The notes under the pieces: model-generated
The model's input: only the letters and a program-made list of their open reading frames with translations
The model's database searches: none
Told to the model about the DNA's origin: nothing
Made by a program: the position numbers and the translations under genes
Assembly: GCA_045579085.1 (NCBI GenBank)
Contig: JAZNLO010000021.1
Location: forward strand, 1-45,589
DNA length: 45,589 nt
Direction: 5' to 3'
From: RGIG2206 sp045579085
GTDB lineage: Bacteria > Bacillota > Clostridia > Oscillospirales > Acutalibacteraceae
In this document: piece after piece, positions 26,040 through 33,985 of the stretch
How positions within the stretch are numbered: position 1 is the first letter of the stretch
Layout: every line of letters begins with the position of its first letter

Positions 26040-27710
26040 ATGCTTACATCTCTTCACATTGAGAATATAGCGGTTATTGAGAAAACGGATATTGAATTCA
26101 ACTCAGGTTTTAACGTACTTACAGGTGAAACAGGAGTTGGAAAATCAATAGTTATAGACGCAATCAACGCTGTGTTAGGCGAGAGGACACCTCGTGACCT
26201 GATACGGTCTGATACTGATTATGCGTTTGTTTCTGCTGTGTTTGATAATCTTGATGAAGAGAGAATTAATGCGTTAAATGAAATCGGATTCAGTGTTGAT
26301 GACGGCAGTCTTTTAATTAGCAGAAAACTTACTCTTGACGGTAAAAATCACATATTTATAAACGGCTCGCCTGCAAATGTAACTGTTTTAAAAGACGTGG
26401 CTAAGCGTCTGGTAAACATACACGGTCAACACGATAATCAGTCTCTTCTAAATCCCTCATCTCATATAAAGTTTATAGACGCTATTGCAGATAATTCGGA
26501 CATAAAAACTGAGTATAACACTGCTTATGATAGGTATAAAGAGCTGCTGAACAAGTTAACTTCTCTTCAAAGCGAAAACGCACGTTCTGATGAAAGAATT
26601 GATTTGTTAAGATATCAGATAAGCGAGATTGAGGCTGCTGAAATCGAGGTTGGCGAGCGTGACAGTCTTATAAAGCAACGTGATTTTATCAGAAATCGTG
26701 AAACTATTGTTAAGGCTCTCTATGCTGCGCAGAGCATTATAAACGGCGGACAGACAGGTTCGGATATTCCTAATATGCTGTTTGATGCGGCTAATCAGTT
26801 GTCTGCCTGTGAGGAGTATTTTAAGTCTGCAGCATCGCTCGCTGAAAAAGTGAACGGTTTTGGGTACGAGCTGCAAGAGATATCGGACGAAATTTCTGCG
26901 CTGTATGACAAGCTTGAGTTTGACCCACTTTTAGCTGATGATATTGAATCAAGGCTTGACTATTTATACAGGCTTTCGAGCAAATACGGCAAAACTGAAG
27001 AAGATATGCTTAACTACCTTGCAAACGCTAAGGAAGAGCTTAGCTTGATTGAGAATTATGACAGGAATCTTGAGCAGTTATCTAAGCAAGTGGATTCTGC
27101 TTTTGTTGAGGCAAATAAGCTTGCAACTAAGCTGTCATTAACCAGAAAAAAAGCGTCCGAACACTTTGTCAAGCGTGTAACTGAAGAGCTTGAGTTTCTT
27201 AATATGCCTAAAGTGGTGTTCGTCTGCGATATTAAAGAAACCGAACTTTTAAGAAACGGCACTGATAAAATTGAGTTTAATATTTCTGTCAATCCCGGTG
27301 AACCCGCAAAGCCTATCAGTAAGGTTGCTTCGGGTGGTGAATTGTCAAGAATTATGCTCGCAATCAAGAGCGCGCTTGCTGATAAGAATGACGTGCCAAC
27401 CCTGATTTTTGATGAAATTGACACAGGTATCAGTGGTAACGCAGCGCAAAAGGTTGGGATTAAGCTTAAAAATATCGCTAAGAGTGAGCAAGTTATATGC
27501 GTAACGCATTTACCACAAATAGCATCATTAGCGGATAATCATTTCAAAATCAATAAACGCACAGAAAACAATCGCACGTTTACTGATGTCGAACTGCTAA
27601 GTTATGGAGAAAGGGTAGACGAGATTGCACGAATGATGTCGGGCGATATTGTAAGCTCAAGCATACTTGCATCGGCAAAAGAAATGATTGACTATGGTAA
27701 AAACTTGTAA
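26040..27710 (+). CDS. recN: DNA repair protein RecN
   Basis: RecN is an SMC-like ATPase that acts early in double-strand-break repair. The protein is 556 residues: an N-terminal half-site with Walker A GETGVGKS (29-36), a long coiled-coil middle (about 155-360) with a zone of helical breaks, and a C-terminal half with the signature ASGGELSRIMLAIK and Walker B PTLIFDEIDTG. I chose ATG 26040 over an in-frame TTG at 26028 that abuts the AGGAG site with no spacer. The gene slightly follows argR. A promoter for tyrS is embedded in its last codons. Confidence 0.96.
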   Translation: MLTSLHIENIAVIEKTDIEFNSGFNVLTGETGVGKSIVIDAINAVLGERTPRDLIRSDTDYAFVSAVFDNLDEERINALNEIGFSVDDGSLLISRKLTLDGKNHIFINGSPANVTVLKDVAKRLVNIHGQHDNQSLLNPSSHIKFIDAIADNSDIKTEYNTAYDRYKELLNKLTSLQSENARSDERIDLLRYQISEIEAAEIEVGERDSLIKQRDFIRNRETIVKALYAAQSIINGGQTGSDIPNMLFDAANQLSACEEYFKSAASLAEKVNGFGYELQEISDEISALYDKLEFDPLLADDIESRLDYLYRLSSKYGKTEEDMLNYLANAKEELSLIENYDRNLEQLSKQVDSAFVEANKLATKLSLTRKKASEHFVKRVTEELEFLNMPKVVFVCDIKETELLRNGTDKIEFNISVNPGEPAKPISKVASGGELSRIMLAIKSALADKNDVPTLIFDEIDTGISGNAAQKVGIKLKNIAKSEQVICVTHLPQIASLADNHFKINKRTENNRTFTDVELLSYGERVDEIARMMSGDIVSSSILASAKEMIDYGKNL

Positions 27711-27716
27711 TATAAT
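27688..27716 (+). promoter_or_regulatory. Sigma-A-type promoter for tyrS, within the end of recN
   Basis: TTGACT at 27688-27693 and a consensus TATAAT at 27711-27716 are 17 nt apart. The -35 lies inside the last codons of recN and the -10 begins just after its stop. This gives tyrS separate transcription. No T-box leader fits in the 36-nt gap. Confidence 0.82.
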
Positions 27717-27746
27717 CGTTTTGTATTTTTGTAACGGAGGATAAAT

Positions 27747-28955
27747 ATGTCTGTCTTTGATGAATTAAAAGCAAGAGGTATGATTGCTCAGTGCACAGAT
27801 GAAGAAAAAGTGCGTGAGCTTCTTGAAAACGAAAAGGTTACTTTTTATATTGGATTTGACCCCACCGCAGATAGCTTGCACGTAGGTCATTTTGTCGCAA
27901 TGATGGTTATGGGACATATGCAAAAAGCAGGTCATAAGCCTATTGCGCTTTTTGGCGGCGGTACAGGTATGATTGGCGACCCGTCAGGCAAGTCGGATAT
28001 GAGAAAAATGCTTACTAAGGAAGATATAAACCACAACATAGAATGCTTCCAGAAACAAATGTCTAAGTTTATAGATTTTTCTGATGGAAATGCAATTATG
28101 GTTAATAATGCCGATTGGCTTGATAACCTTAATTACATAAGCTTTTTGCGTGAGGTTGGCGTTCATTTCTCTGTAAACAGAATGCTCGCTTTCGAGTGCT
28201 ATAAACAAAGACTTGAGCGCGGTTTGTCGTTCTTTGAGCTTAACTATATGCTGATGCAGAGCTACGACTTCCTTATGCTCAACCGCAAATACGGCTGTAT
28301 TATGCAGCTCGGCGGAGATGACCAGTGGAGCAATATTATCGGCGGTATCGAGTTGAACAGACGTTGTGACGGTAAGGAAGTGTTTGGTCTTACTGTTAAG
28401 CTGCTTCAGACAAGCGACGGTAAGAAAATGGGTAAAACCGAAAAAGGCGCTGTATGGCTCAATCCTGAGAAAACATCTCCGTATGACTTCTATCAGTATT
28501 GGAGAAATATCGGTGATGCTGATGTTATCAATACAATGAAAATGCTCACCTTTATGCCGCTTGATGAAATAGCTAAGTACGAAAAAATGGAAGGCAGCGA
28601 TATAAACGTTGCTAAAGAACGCCTTGCGTTTGAGGTTACAAAGCTTATTCACTCAGAGGAAGAAGCGATTAAGGCTCAAGAGGCTGCAAGAGCGCTGTTT
28701 GGCTCTGGTACTAATATTGACGATATGCCCTCAACTCAGCTTGACGCTGTAGGCAAAACCGTAATTGACGTGCTTGTTGAATCGAAGCTTGTTCCGTCTA
28801 AGTCTGAGGCAAGAAGATTGATTCAGCAGGGTGGGGTAGCAGTTGATGATGAAAAGGTAACTGATGTTAACGCTGCATTAACAGCTGACAACTTTGACAA
28901 GGGCTACGTTATAATTAAAAAGGGTAAAAAGGTATATCATAAAATTACACTGTAA
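27747..28955 (+). CDS. tyrS: Tyrosyl-tRNA synthetase
   Basis: TyrS charges tRNA-Tyr in the cytoplasm. The 402-residue class I synthetase has the HIGH-like motif as HVGH (about residues 47-50, after DPTADSL), the KMSKS-like motif as KKMGKTEKG (about 228-236) and a C-terminal S4-like RNA-binding domain (VPSKSEARRLIQQGGV). GGAGG precedes ATG 27747. It is monocistronic between its own promoter and a terminator. It has the type with the GGTGMIGDPSG segment (about 72-82). Confidence 0.97.
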   Translation: MSVFDELKARGMIAQCTDEEKVRELLENEKVTFYIGFDPTADSLHVGHFVAMMVMGHMQKAGHKPIALFGGGTGMIGDPSGKSDMRKMLTKEDINHNIECFQKQMSKFIDFSDGNAIMVNNADWLDNLNYISFLREVGVHFSVNRMLAFECYKQRLERGLSFFELNYMLMQSYDFLMLNRKYGCIMQLGGDDQWSNIIGGIELNRRCDGKEVFGLTVKLLQTSDGKKMGKTEKGAVWLNPEKTSPYDFYQYWRNIGDADVINTMKMLTFMPLDEIAKYEKMEGSDINVAKERLAFEVTKLIHSEEEAIKAQEAARALFGSGTNIDDMPSTQLDAVGKTVIDVLVESKLVPSKSEARRLIQQGGVAVDDEKVTDVNAALTADNFDKGYVIIKKGKKVYHKITL

Positions 28956-28974
28956 TGTAATTTAAAACAGTAAA

Positions 28975-29010
28975 ACAGCAGTACGTAACAATGTGCGTGC
29001 TGCTGTTTTT
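28975..29010 (+). terminator. Terminator after tyrS
   Basis: ACAGCAGTACG (28975-28985) pairs with CGTGCTGCTGT (28996-29006) through one wobble pair around a 10-nt loop, flanked by A residues and followed by TTTT. It lies about 20 nt after the tyrS stop. Confidence 0.88.
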
Positions 29011-29089
29011 GTGTATTTTGATATATTTATTATAAAGCAAATAAGGAACAATTTAGTAACAAGAAAGTCGATAATCGCAACATTTTGGG

Positions 29090-29316
29090 TTTACATAAAA
29101 CAGTTAACATAATTCTTTGGCATTTACATAATATTTTTTATGTAAAGTTTGTTAATTCCTCTAAAGATTTTAAATATGGTCAAATTAGCGTTGATATAAT
29201 GTTTTTGTTATAATATAATATAGTAGCGTTCGCAGTTTTGATATAAACATTTTATGTGAACTAATTTTATTTTCGTGCTTGGTTTTATGTTTACAATATT
29301 CTAAGCTTGTTTACAT
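29090..29316. repeat. Cluster of TTTACAT-type motifs in the 390-nt intergenic region
   Basis: The gap from 28956 to 29345 has no gene. After the tyrS terminator it is very AT-rich and holds TTTACATAA at 29090-29098 and 29123-29131, its inverted copy TTATGTAAA at 29138-29146, an imperfect inverted copy TTATGTGAA at 29252-29260, TTTACAA at 29290-29296 and TTTACAT at 29310-29316. The pair at 29123/29138 makes a perfect 9-bp dyad with a 6-nt centre. A sigma-A promoter sits between the two halves of the cluster. These may be binding sites, or chance in AT-rich DNA. Confidence 0.45.
29191..29219 (+). promoter_or_regulatory. Sigma-A-type promoter upstream of the SpoIIM-like gene and xerD
   Basis: TTGATA at 29191-29196 and a consensus TATAAT at 29214-29219 are 17 nt apart. 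Transcription would give a leader of about 120 nt before ATG 29346 and could run through the closely spaced genes to trmB. Confidence 0.78.
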
Positions 29317-29345
29317 TTGCATATCAATAAATGAGGTGAGTGCAA

Positions 29346-29933
29346 ATGAACAGTATTAGATTTATTAAGATTAAATTGTTTTTTAAAAACAATAAAATTT
29401 TAGCATTTTTGTTTTTGTTGAGCTTCATATTTACTGCAGCCGGCGTTTTATCAACTTCCTATTCAAACGAACTTTACTCTGTATTCAGCATTGAGCAGAC
29501 AGGATTCGTTAAGATGTGGCTGAATATATTCTTCATTTTCGCAGCATTTTTGTTGTTCAATCTGATTTCATCATTCTTTATGTTTGGAATTGTCACATCT
29601 ATAATTGGAGTATGCGTTACGTTCTTGGGAATCGGTGCATCGGCTTATGCAACAGTTTCTATGTTTGGATATAACGGCTTACTTGCGAACTTTTTATTAA
29701 TTTTAGTTATTTCTGTTTTTCTTGCTCTTTATTTAATTTTTTCTGCCAAATCAATGCAAATGACTTTATTTATGGCTCAAAAGCTTTCTGACAGAGGCGG
29801 TATCAATACATATTCAACTGAAGTTAAAAGATATTTAGCTCTGTTTGCAGTAATGATTGGCGTATCGCTGATTGCATCTGCGCTCATTGCAGGAGCAATT
29901 TTACTATGTACAGAGGTTTTAAATCTAATCTAA
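29346..29933 (+). CDS. SpoIIM-like multi-pass membrane protein
   Basis: The 195-residue protein has five or so hydrophobic helices (about 15-33, 56-78, 82-104, 111-132 and 163-188) and a GYNGLLANFLL segment that resembles the GWNGFF region of SpoIIM. SpoIIM is a member of the mother-cell engulfment complex (SpoIID, SpoIIM, SpoIIP). In Bacillus spoIIM lies close to xerD (ripX), and here xerD follows by 13 nt, which supports the assignment. ATG 29346 has GAGGTGAG upstream. Against it, the sigma-A promoter is vegetative and similarity is weak, so a general SpoIIM-domain protein is possible. Confidence 0.5.
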   Translation: MNSIRFIKIKLFFKNNKILAFLFLLSFIFTAAGVLSTSYSNELYSVFSIEQTGFVKMWLNIFFIFAAFLLFNLISSFFMFGIVTSIIGVCVTFLGIGASAYATVSMFGYNGLLANFLLILVISVFLALYLIFSAKSMQMTLFMAQKLSDRGGINTYSTEVKRYLALFAVMIGVSLIASALIAGAILLCTEVLNLI

Positions 29934-29946
29934 GAGAGGCAAAATC

Positions 29947-30834
29947 ATGAAGGACTTTCAAAACGAATTTGAATATTACCTTTCAGACTCAAAAGGCGTT
30001 TCAAGCAACACCTTTGAGTCTTATATGCGTGATTTAAATAAGTTTGTTAAATATCTCGATATAGTAAGCATAAACTCTGTTTTAGACGTTGATAACGATA
30101 CAATCAAGGATTACTTGAATTACTGCGAAAAGTCCGGCAAGTCCAATTCAACAATAACCAGAATCACCGCTTCATTAAGATGCTATTATAAGTTCTTGAT
30201 AGCTAAGGGATATGTTTCAAGCAATCCTACTGCAAATATAAAGACAAAGGCTTCTGAGAAAAAGCTTCCTGAAATATTAACAAGCAAGGAAATTGATATG
30301 TTGCTTGCACAAGCAGACCCAACAGAGCAAAAAGGCTGCAGGGATAAAGCTATGCTTGAACTCTTATATGCTACAGGAATAAGAGTATCAGAGCTTATTA
30401 ACCTTAATGTTGACGACATTAACTTTGAGGTTGGAATTATTCGCTGCTCAAACAATAAAGGCGAGCGTATTATCCCTGTTTATAACACTGCTTTGCTTGC
30501 TGTACAAACCTATGTTAAGAAAGTAAGATACCTAACAGTTATCGACGAGGATGAAAAGTCGTTGTTCGTTAATATGAACGGACAGCGTATGTCACGTCAA
30601 GGTTTCTGGAAGATTATAAAGTATTATTCTAAGCAAGCAGGAATCAAAAAGGATATTACACCTCATACATTGCGCCATTCGTTTGCAGCTCATGTGCTTG
30701 AAAACGGCGCGCAGTTGAAGGATATCAAGGAGATGCTCGGCCATTCAGATATCTCGTCAACGCAGATATATGCTCAGCTTATGAAAAGCCAATTCTCAAG
30801 CGTGTATAATAAGTATCATCCTAAGGCTCGCTAA
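29947..30834 (+). CDS. xerD: Site-specific tyrosine recombinase XerD
   Basis: XerD-type recombinases resolve chromosome dimers at dif with a partner. The 295-residue protein has an N-terminal SAM-like core-binding domain (1-88) and a catalytic domain with R146 (TGIRVSEL), K171, H240 and R243 (HTLRHSF), H266 (LGHSDIS) and the nucleophile Y275 (QIYAQL). Length matches XerC/XerD (about 298). Location beside a SpoIIM-like gene agrees with the Bacillus xerD (ripX) neighbourhood. A second Xer-type protein lies at the far end of the window. Gap to the next gene is 26 nt with AAAGGAAG. Confidence 0.92.
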   Translation: MKDFQNEFEYYLSDSKGVSSNTFESYMRDLNKFVKYLDIVSINSVLDVDNDTIKDYLNYCEKSGKSNSTITRITASLRCYYKFLIAKGYVSSNPTANIKTKASEKKLPEILTSKEIDMLLAQADPTEQKGCRDKAMLELLYATGIRVSELINLNVDDINFEVGIIRCSNNKGERIIPVYNTALLAVQTYVKKVRYLTVIDEDEKSLFVNMNGQRMSRQGFWKIIKYYSKQAGIKKDITPHTLRHSFAAHVLENGAQLKDIKEMLGHSDISSTQIYAQLMKSQFSSVYNKYHPKAR

Positions 30835-30860
30835 TTAACAGACGAAAGGAAGTCAACAAC

Positions 30861-32246
30861 TTGGCCTCATTTTTTGGTAAATTTATTGATTATAGACGTA
30901 ACGGTCCGGGAGTTAAAAAAAGCGGGCAAAAAGTATACACTTTTTCTGAATTTTGGAGAATATATAAAGAGAAGTTTTTTAAGCTTTTAGCTATAAACCT
31001 TATGTATTTTGCTTGTCTTGTGTTGGTAGCACTTATTTGTTATTTTCCAATAAATAAAGTTTTAAGCAAGGAAAACCATTTTTCCAACAAGCTAAAATCA
31101 TATAATTTAAGTGCTGGATATGTCACGCTAATTAATAATTACTATAAAACTTATAATATTAGTGACGATTTAATAAATGAATCTATACCGCATTTTGAAG
31201 CTGCACTTAACAAGATTAAAGAAGTAAACCCATCAATCCTCACTAACGGATATGAGGAACTTGATATAACTGCATATTCAGACGAGGATAAAGAGATTAT
31301 TTTCTCGGAATTTAAAGTGGCGTTCAATAAGCTTGGCTTTAAGTTGGATAACAATAATGAGCAATCGACCGCAGGATTATCTGTATATACTCTTTCCGAC
31401 TCAAACGGAACACAAACAGCGCAGATATCTTTGTCTGACAAAAATCTGCAGATAGAAAACTATTTTTCAGGCGTATTTTTTGACCTGATTAAAATACTTG
31501 TTTGTCTTATCCCTCTGATTCTTTTAAGCCCAATAAACCTTGCTTTCACACGTATTACAAGGGATTACGTCCAAGAAGCTCCGTCATTTATGTTTCACGA
31601 TATATGGGATACTATAAAGAAAAACTGGTGGCAGAGTGGGGTAATAGGCCTATTCCAGTATTTCGGTGCGTCAGTGCTTGTATTGGGACTTAATTGGTAC
31701 TACAGCTATTTTAATTCAGGTATGTTCTTTAAGATTGGTTTCTTTATCTGTTTGTTCATGGTATATGTATATTTATCAATGAACTTCTATTTAGGACTGA
31801 TGCAGGTCACCCTTGATATGAATCTGCGCAAGATTTTCAAAAACGCATTCTATTTCTCTGTAATATGTTTGTGGAAGAACTTGCTCACAATACTCGTTAT
31901 AGCCTTACTGCTCTTTGTATTCTTTATACTTCTAATAGTTGGTATGGCTCAATCGCTTGTTATGTCGCTCACATTTACAGCGATTATGATTTTCCTGTTC
32001 GGATTCATTTTCTATTTTGTAACGTTTATGACTTACCCTTCTGTTAGAAAATTCGTTATCGACCCATATTATGCTGAAATCAAAGCGAAGGCTCAAGAGA
32101 AGTCTGAGGCAGAAGATGATACAGGTGCTGATAACGAGTGTGATGAACAATCTGAGCCTGAGTATGTATATCATAACGGCAGAATGGTTCACCGTTCTGT
32201 ACTTGAGCAAGAGAATTTATTTAAAGACGAAAATTTTGATGAATAG
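30861..32246 (+). CDS. YesL/DUF624-like membrane protein with inserted extracytoplasmic region
   Basis: I recognise this only loosely, as a DUF624 (YesL)-like membrane protein. It is 461 residues. One membrane helix lies at about 42-62, then a soluble, likely extracytoplasmic stretch of about 145 residues (63-205), then helices near 207-230, 260-278, 288-312, 338-362 and 368-392, and an acidic C-terminal tail. The part ITRDYVQEAPSFMFHDIWDT and the KNWWQSG segment recall YesL. YesL itself is about 210 residues and lacks the large loop. It starts with TTG. It lies between xerD and an ABC exporter pair with gaps of 26 and 22 nt, so it may serve the exporter. Confidence 0.55.
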   Translation: MASFFGKFIDYRRNGPGVKKSGQKVYTFSEFWRIYKEKFFKLLAINLMYFACLVLVALICYFPINKVLSKENHFSNKLKSYNLSAGYVTLINNYYKTYNISDDLINESIPHFEAALNKIKEVNPSILTNGYEELDITAYSDEDKEIIFSEFKVAFNKLGFKLDNNNEQSTAGLSVYTLSDSNGTQTAQISLSDKNLQIENYFSGVFFDLIKILVCLIPLILLSPINLAFTRITRDYVQEAPSFMFHDIWDTIKKNWWQSGVIGLFQYFGASVLVLGLNWYYSYFNSGMFFKIGFFICLFMVYVYLSMNFYLGLMQVTLDMNLRKIFKNAFYFSVICLWKNLLTILVIALLLFVFFILLIVGMAQSLVMSLTFTAIMIFLFGFIFYFVTFMTYPSVRKFVIDPYYAEIKAKAQEKSEAEDDTGADNECDEQSEPEYVYHNGRMVHRSVLEQENLFKDENFDE

Positions 32247-32268
32247 ATAATCTGTTTCGGAGGCCAAT

Positions 32269-33984
32269 GTGAAAAGATTATTTCATTATCTCAAAAAATT
32301 TAAATATCAATCCATATTAGGACCATTATTCAAGCTGTTTGAAACAGTCTTGGAATTATTGGTTCCGTTTGTGGTAGCAAAAATAATCGACGTCGGCATT
32401 CATAATGCTGATGTCGATTATGTTGTTAAATATAGTTTATTGCTGTGCTTGATGGCTGCCGTTGGACTGGCGTTTTCGCTCACGGCCCAGTTTTTTGCTG
32501 CTAAAGCATCGGTCGGTTGCTCTGAGTCAATTAGGTGTGACTTATTCAAAAAGATAAATACATTGTCGTATTCCCAAATTGATAAGCTCGGCACGTCAAC
32601 GCTTATTACCAGAATAACAAGCGATGTAAATCTCGTTCAGACAGGCATAAATCTTGTGTTGAGATTGATGCTCAGGTCACCATTTGTTGTTTTCGGTGCA
32701 ATGTTTATGGCTTTCTTGATTGATTCATCAAAAGCAATCATATTTTTAGGCGTAATAATTGTTTTGTTTCTTGTTGTTGGTCAAATTTCAGCTTTTACAA
32801 TTCCAATGTATAAAAAAGCTCAAATTAAAGTTGATAGCATTTTGCGTGAAACAAAAGAGAGTCTTTCTGGTGCAAAGGTTATAAGAGCTTTTGGCATTGA
32901 AGAGGTTGCTGAAAACGAATTTAAAGCTGAAAACAACAGTTTAAATTTATTACAGCAATGCTCAGGCGCAGTTTCATCTTTAATGAACCCATTAACTTAC
33001 TTCCTTGTTAATCTTGGAATAATATGTTTAATTTATTCCGGCTCAATTGATATTGACTCCGGTTTTCTTAGTCAGGGTGCTCTTGTTGCACTTTATAACT
33101 ATATGACTCAGATTCTTGTTGAGCTTATTAAGTTTGCAAATCTTATTATCACCTGTAATAAGTCAGTTGCAAGCCTGTCAAGAATCAATACTATTCTTGA
33201 TATTGAAGATGCAAAATTATGCGGTAATAACATACTTAAAAGTGTTGATGAAATAACGTTGAGCGATGTTTCATTCCATTATGATGGTGTTGAAAAGAAC
33301 GCACTGGATAATGTTTGTTTTAACGCTAAAAAGGGCGAATTTATAGGTGTTATCGGTGGCACAGGTTCAGGCAAAACCACGCTTGTCAATCTTATAACAG
33401 GCGCTTATAACGTAACTCAGGGCAACCTTTTGATTAACGGCAAGCCTATAACAGATTACAGCTTAACAAGCTTGACCGATAGCATAGGTTTAGTGCCTCA
33501 AAAAGCAGTACTGTTCACAGGTACAATCAGGGATAATATCCTTTGGGGAAATACAAATGCTACAGACGATGACATCCTTACAGCATTAAATCACGCTCAG
33601 GCAGACAATATAATTTCATCCAAAGCTGATGGTTTAAATGCTTTTGTTGAGCAAAACGGAGTTAACTTTTCGGGTGGACAGCGCCAAAGGCTTACAATTG
33701 CAAGAGCGCTTGTTAAAAAGCCGCAAATACTCATTCTTGATGACAGTGGTTCTGCGCTCGATTATGCTACAGACTCGAAGCTTAGAAAAGCCATAAGGGA
33801 AAACTATAACGATAGTATAGTGTTTATAGTTTCGCAGAGAACTTCGTCTATAATGGATTGCGATAAAATAATTGTTCTCGATGATGGCGTTGTTAGCGGT
33901 ATCGGCACTCACTCAGAGCTCTTAAACAGCAACGAAGAATATCGTGAGATATACAACTCGCAGTATAGAGGGGAGGGGGCCTAA
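32269..33984 (+). CDS. ABC exporter subunit with degenerate ATPase site (heterodimeric, TM287-like)
   Basis: This is a 571-residue half-transporter: six membrane helices (about 1-310) and a nucleotide-binding domain. Walker A is GGTGSGKTT (363-371), Q-loop Q411, a canonical signature FSGGQ (467-471) and Walker B ILILD491. The catalytic Glu is Asp492 and the H-loop His is Gln523 (VSQRTSS). This is the pattern of the inactive-site member of heterodimeric exporters such as TM287/288. Substrates of such exporters include drugs and lipids; none can be named here. It starts with GTG 32269 and ends one base before its partner. The pair looks like one transporter. Confidence 0.93.
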   Translation: MKRLFHYLKKFKYQSILGPLFKLFETVLELLVPFVVAKIIDVGIHNADVDYVVKYSLLLCLMAAVGLAFSLTAQFFAAKASVGCSESIRCDLFKKINTLSYSQIDKLGTSTLITRITSDVNLVQTGINLVLRLMLRSPFVVFGAMFMAFLIDSSKAIIFLGVIIVLFLVVGQISAFTIPMYKKAQIKVDSILRETKESLSGAKVIRAFGIEEVAENEFKAENNSLNLLQQCSGAVSSLMNPLTYFLVNLGIICLIYSGSIDIDSGFLSQGALVALYNYMTQILVELIKFANLIITCNKSVASLSRINTILDIEDAKLCGNNILKSVDEITLSDVSFHYDGVEKNALDNVCFNAKKGEFIGVIGGTGSGKTTLVNLITGAYNVTQGNLLINGKPITDYSLTSLTDSIGLVPQKAVLFTGTIRDNILWGNTNATDDDILTALNHAQADNIISSKADGLNAFVEQNGVNFSGGQRQRLTIARALVKKPQILILDDSGSALDYATDSKLRKAIRENYNDSIVFIVSQRTSSIMDCDKIIVLDDGVVSGIGTHSELLNSNEEYREIYNSQYRGEGA

Positions 33985-33985
33985 T

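Noticed and set aside
27984..28652. A 222-codon open frame on the minus strand within tyrS
   Set aside because: It is antisense to a certain gene, has no ribosome binding site or recognisable domain, and reflects codon bias of tyrS.
28956..29345. Riboswitch or small RNA in the 390-nt gap
   Set aside because: Apart from the tyrS terminator and one 9-bp dyad I see no paired structure or known riboswitch core; the sequence is mostly AT-rich.
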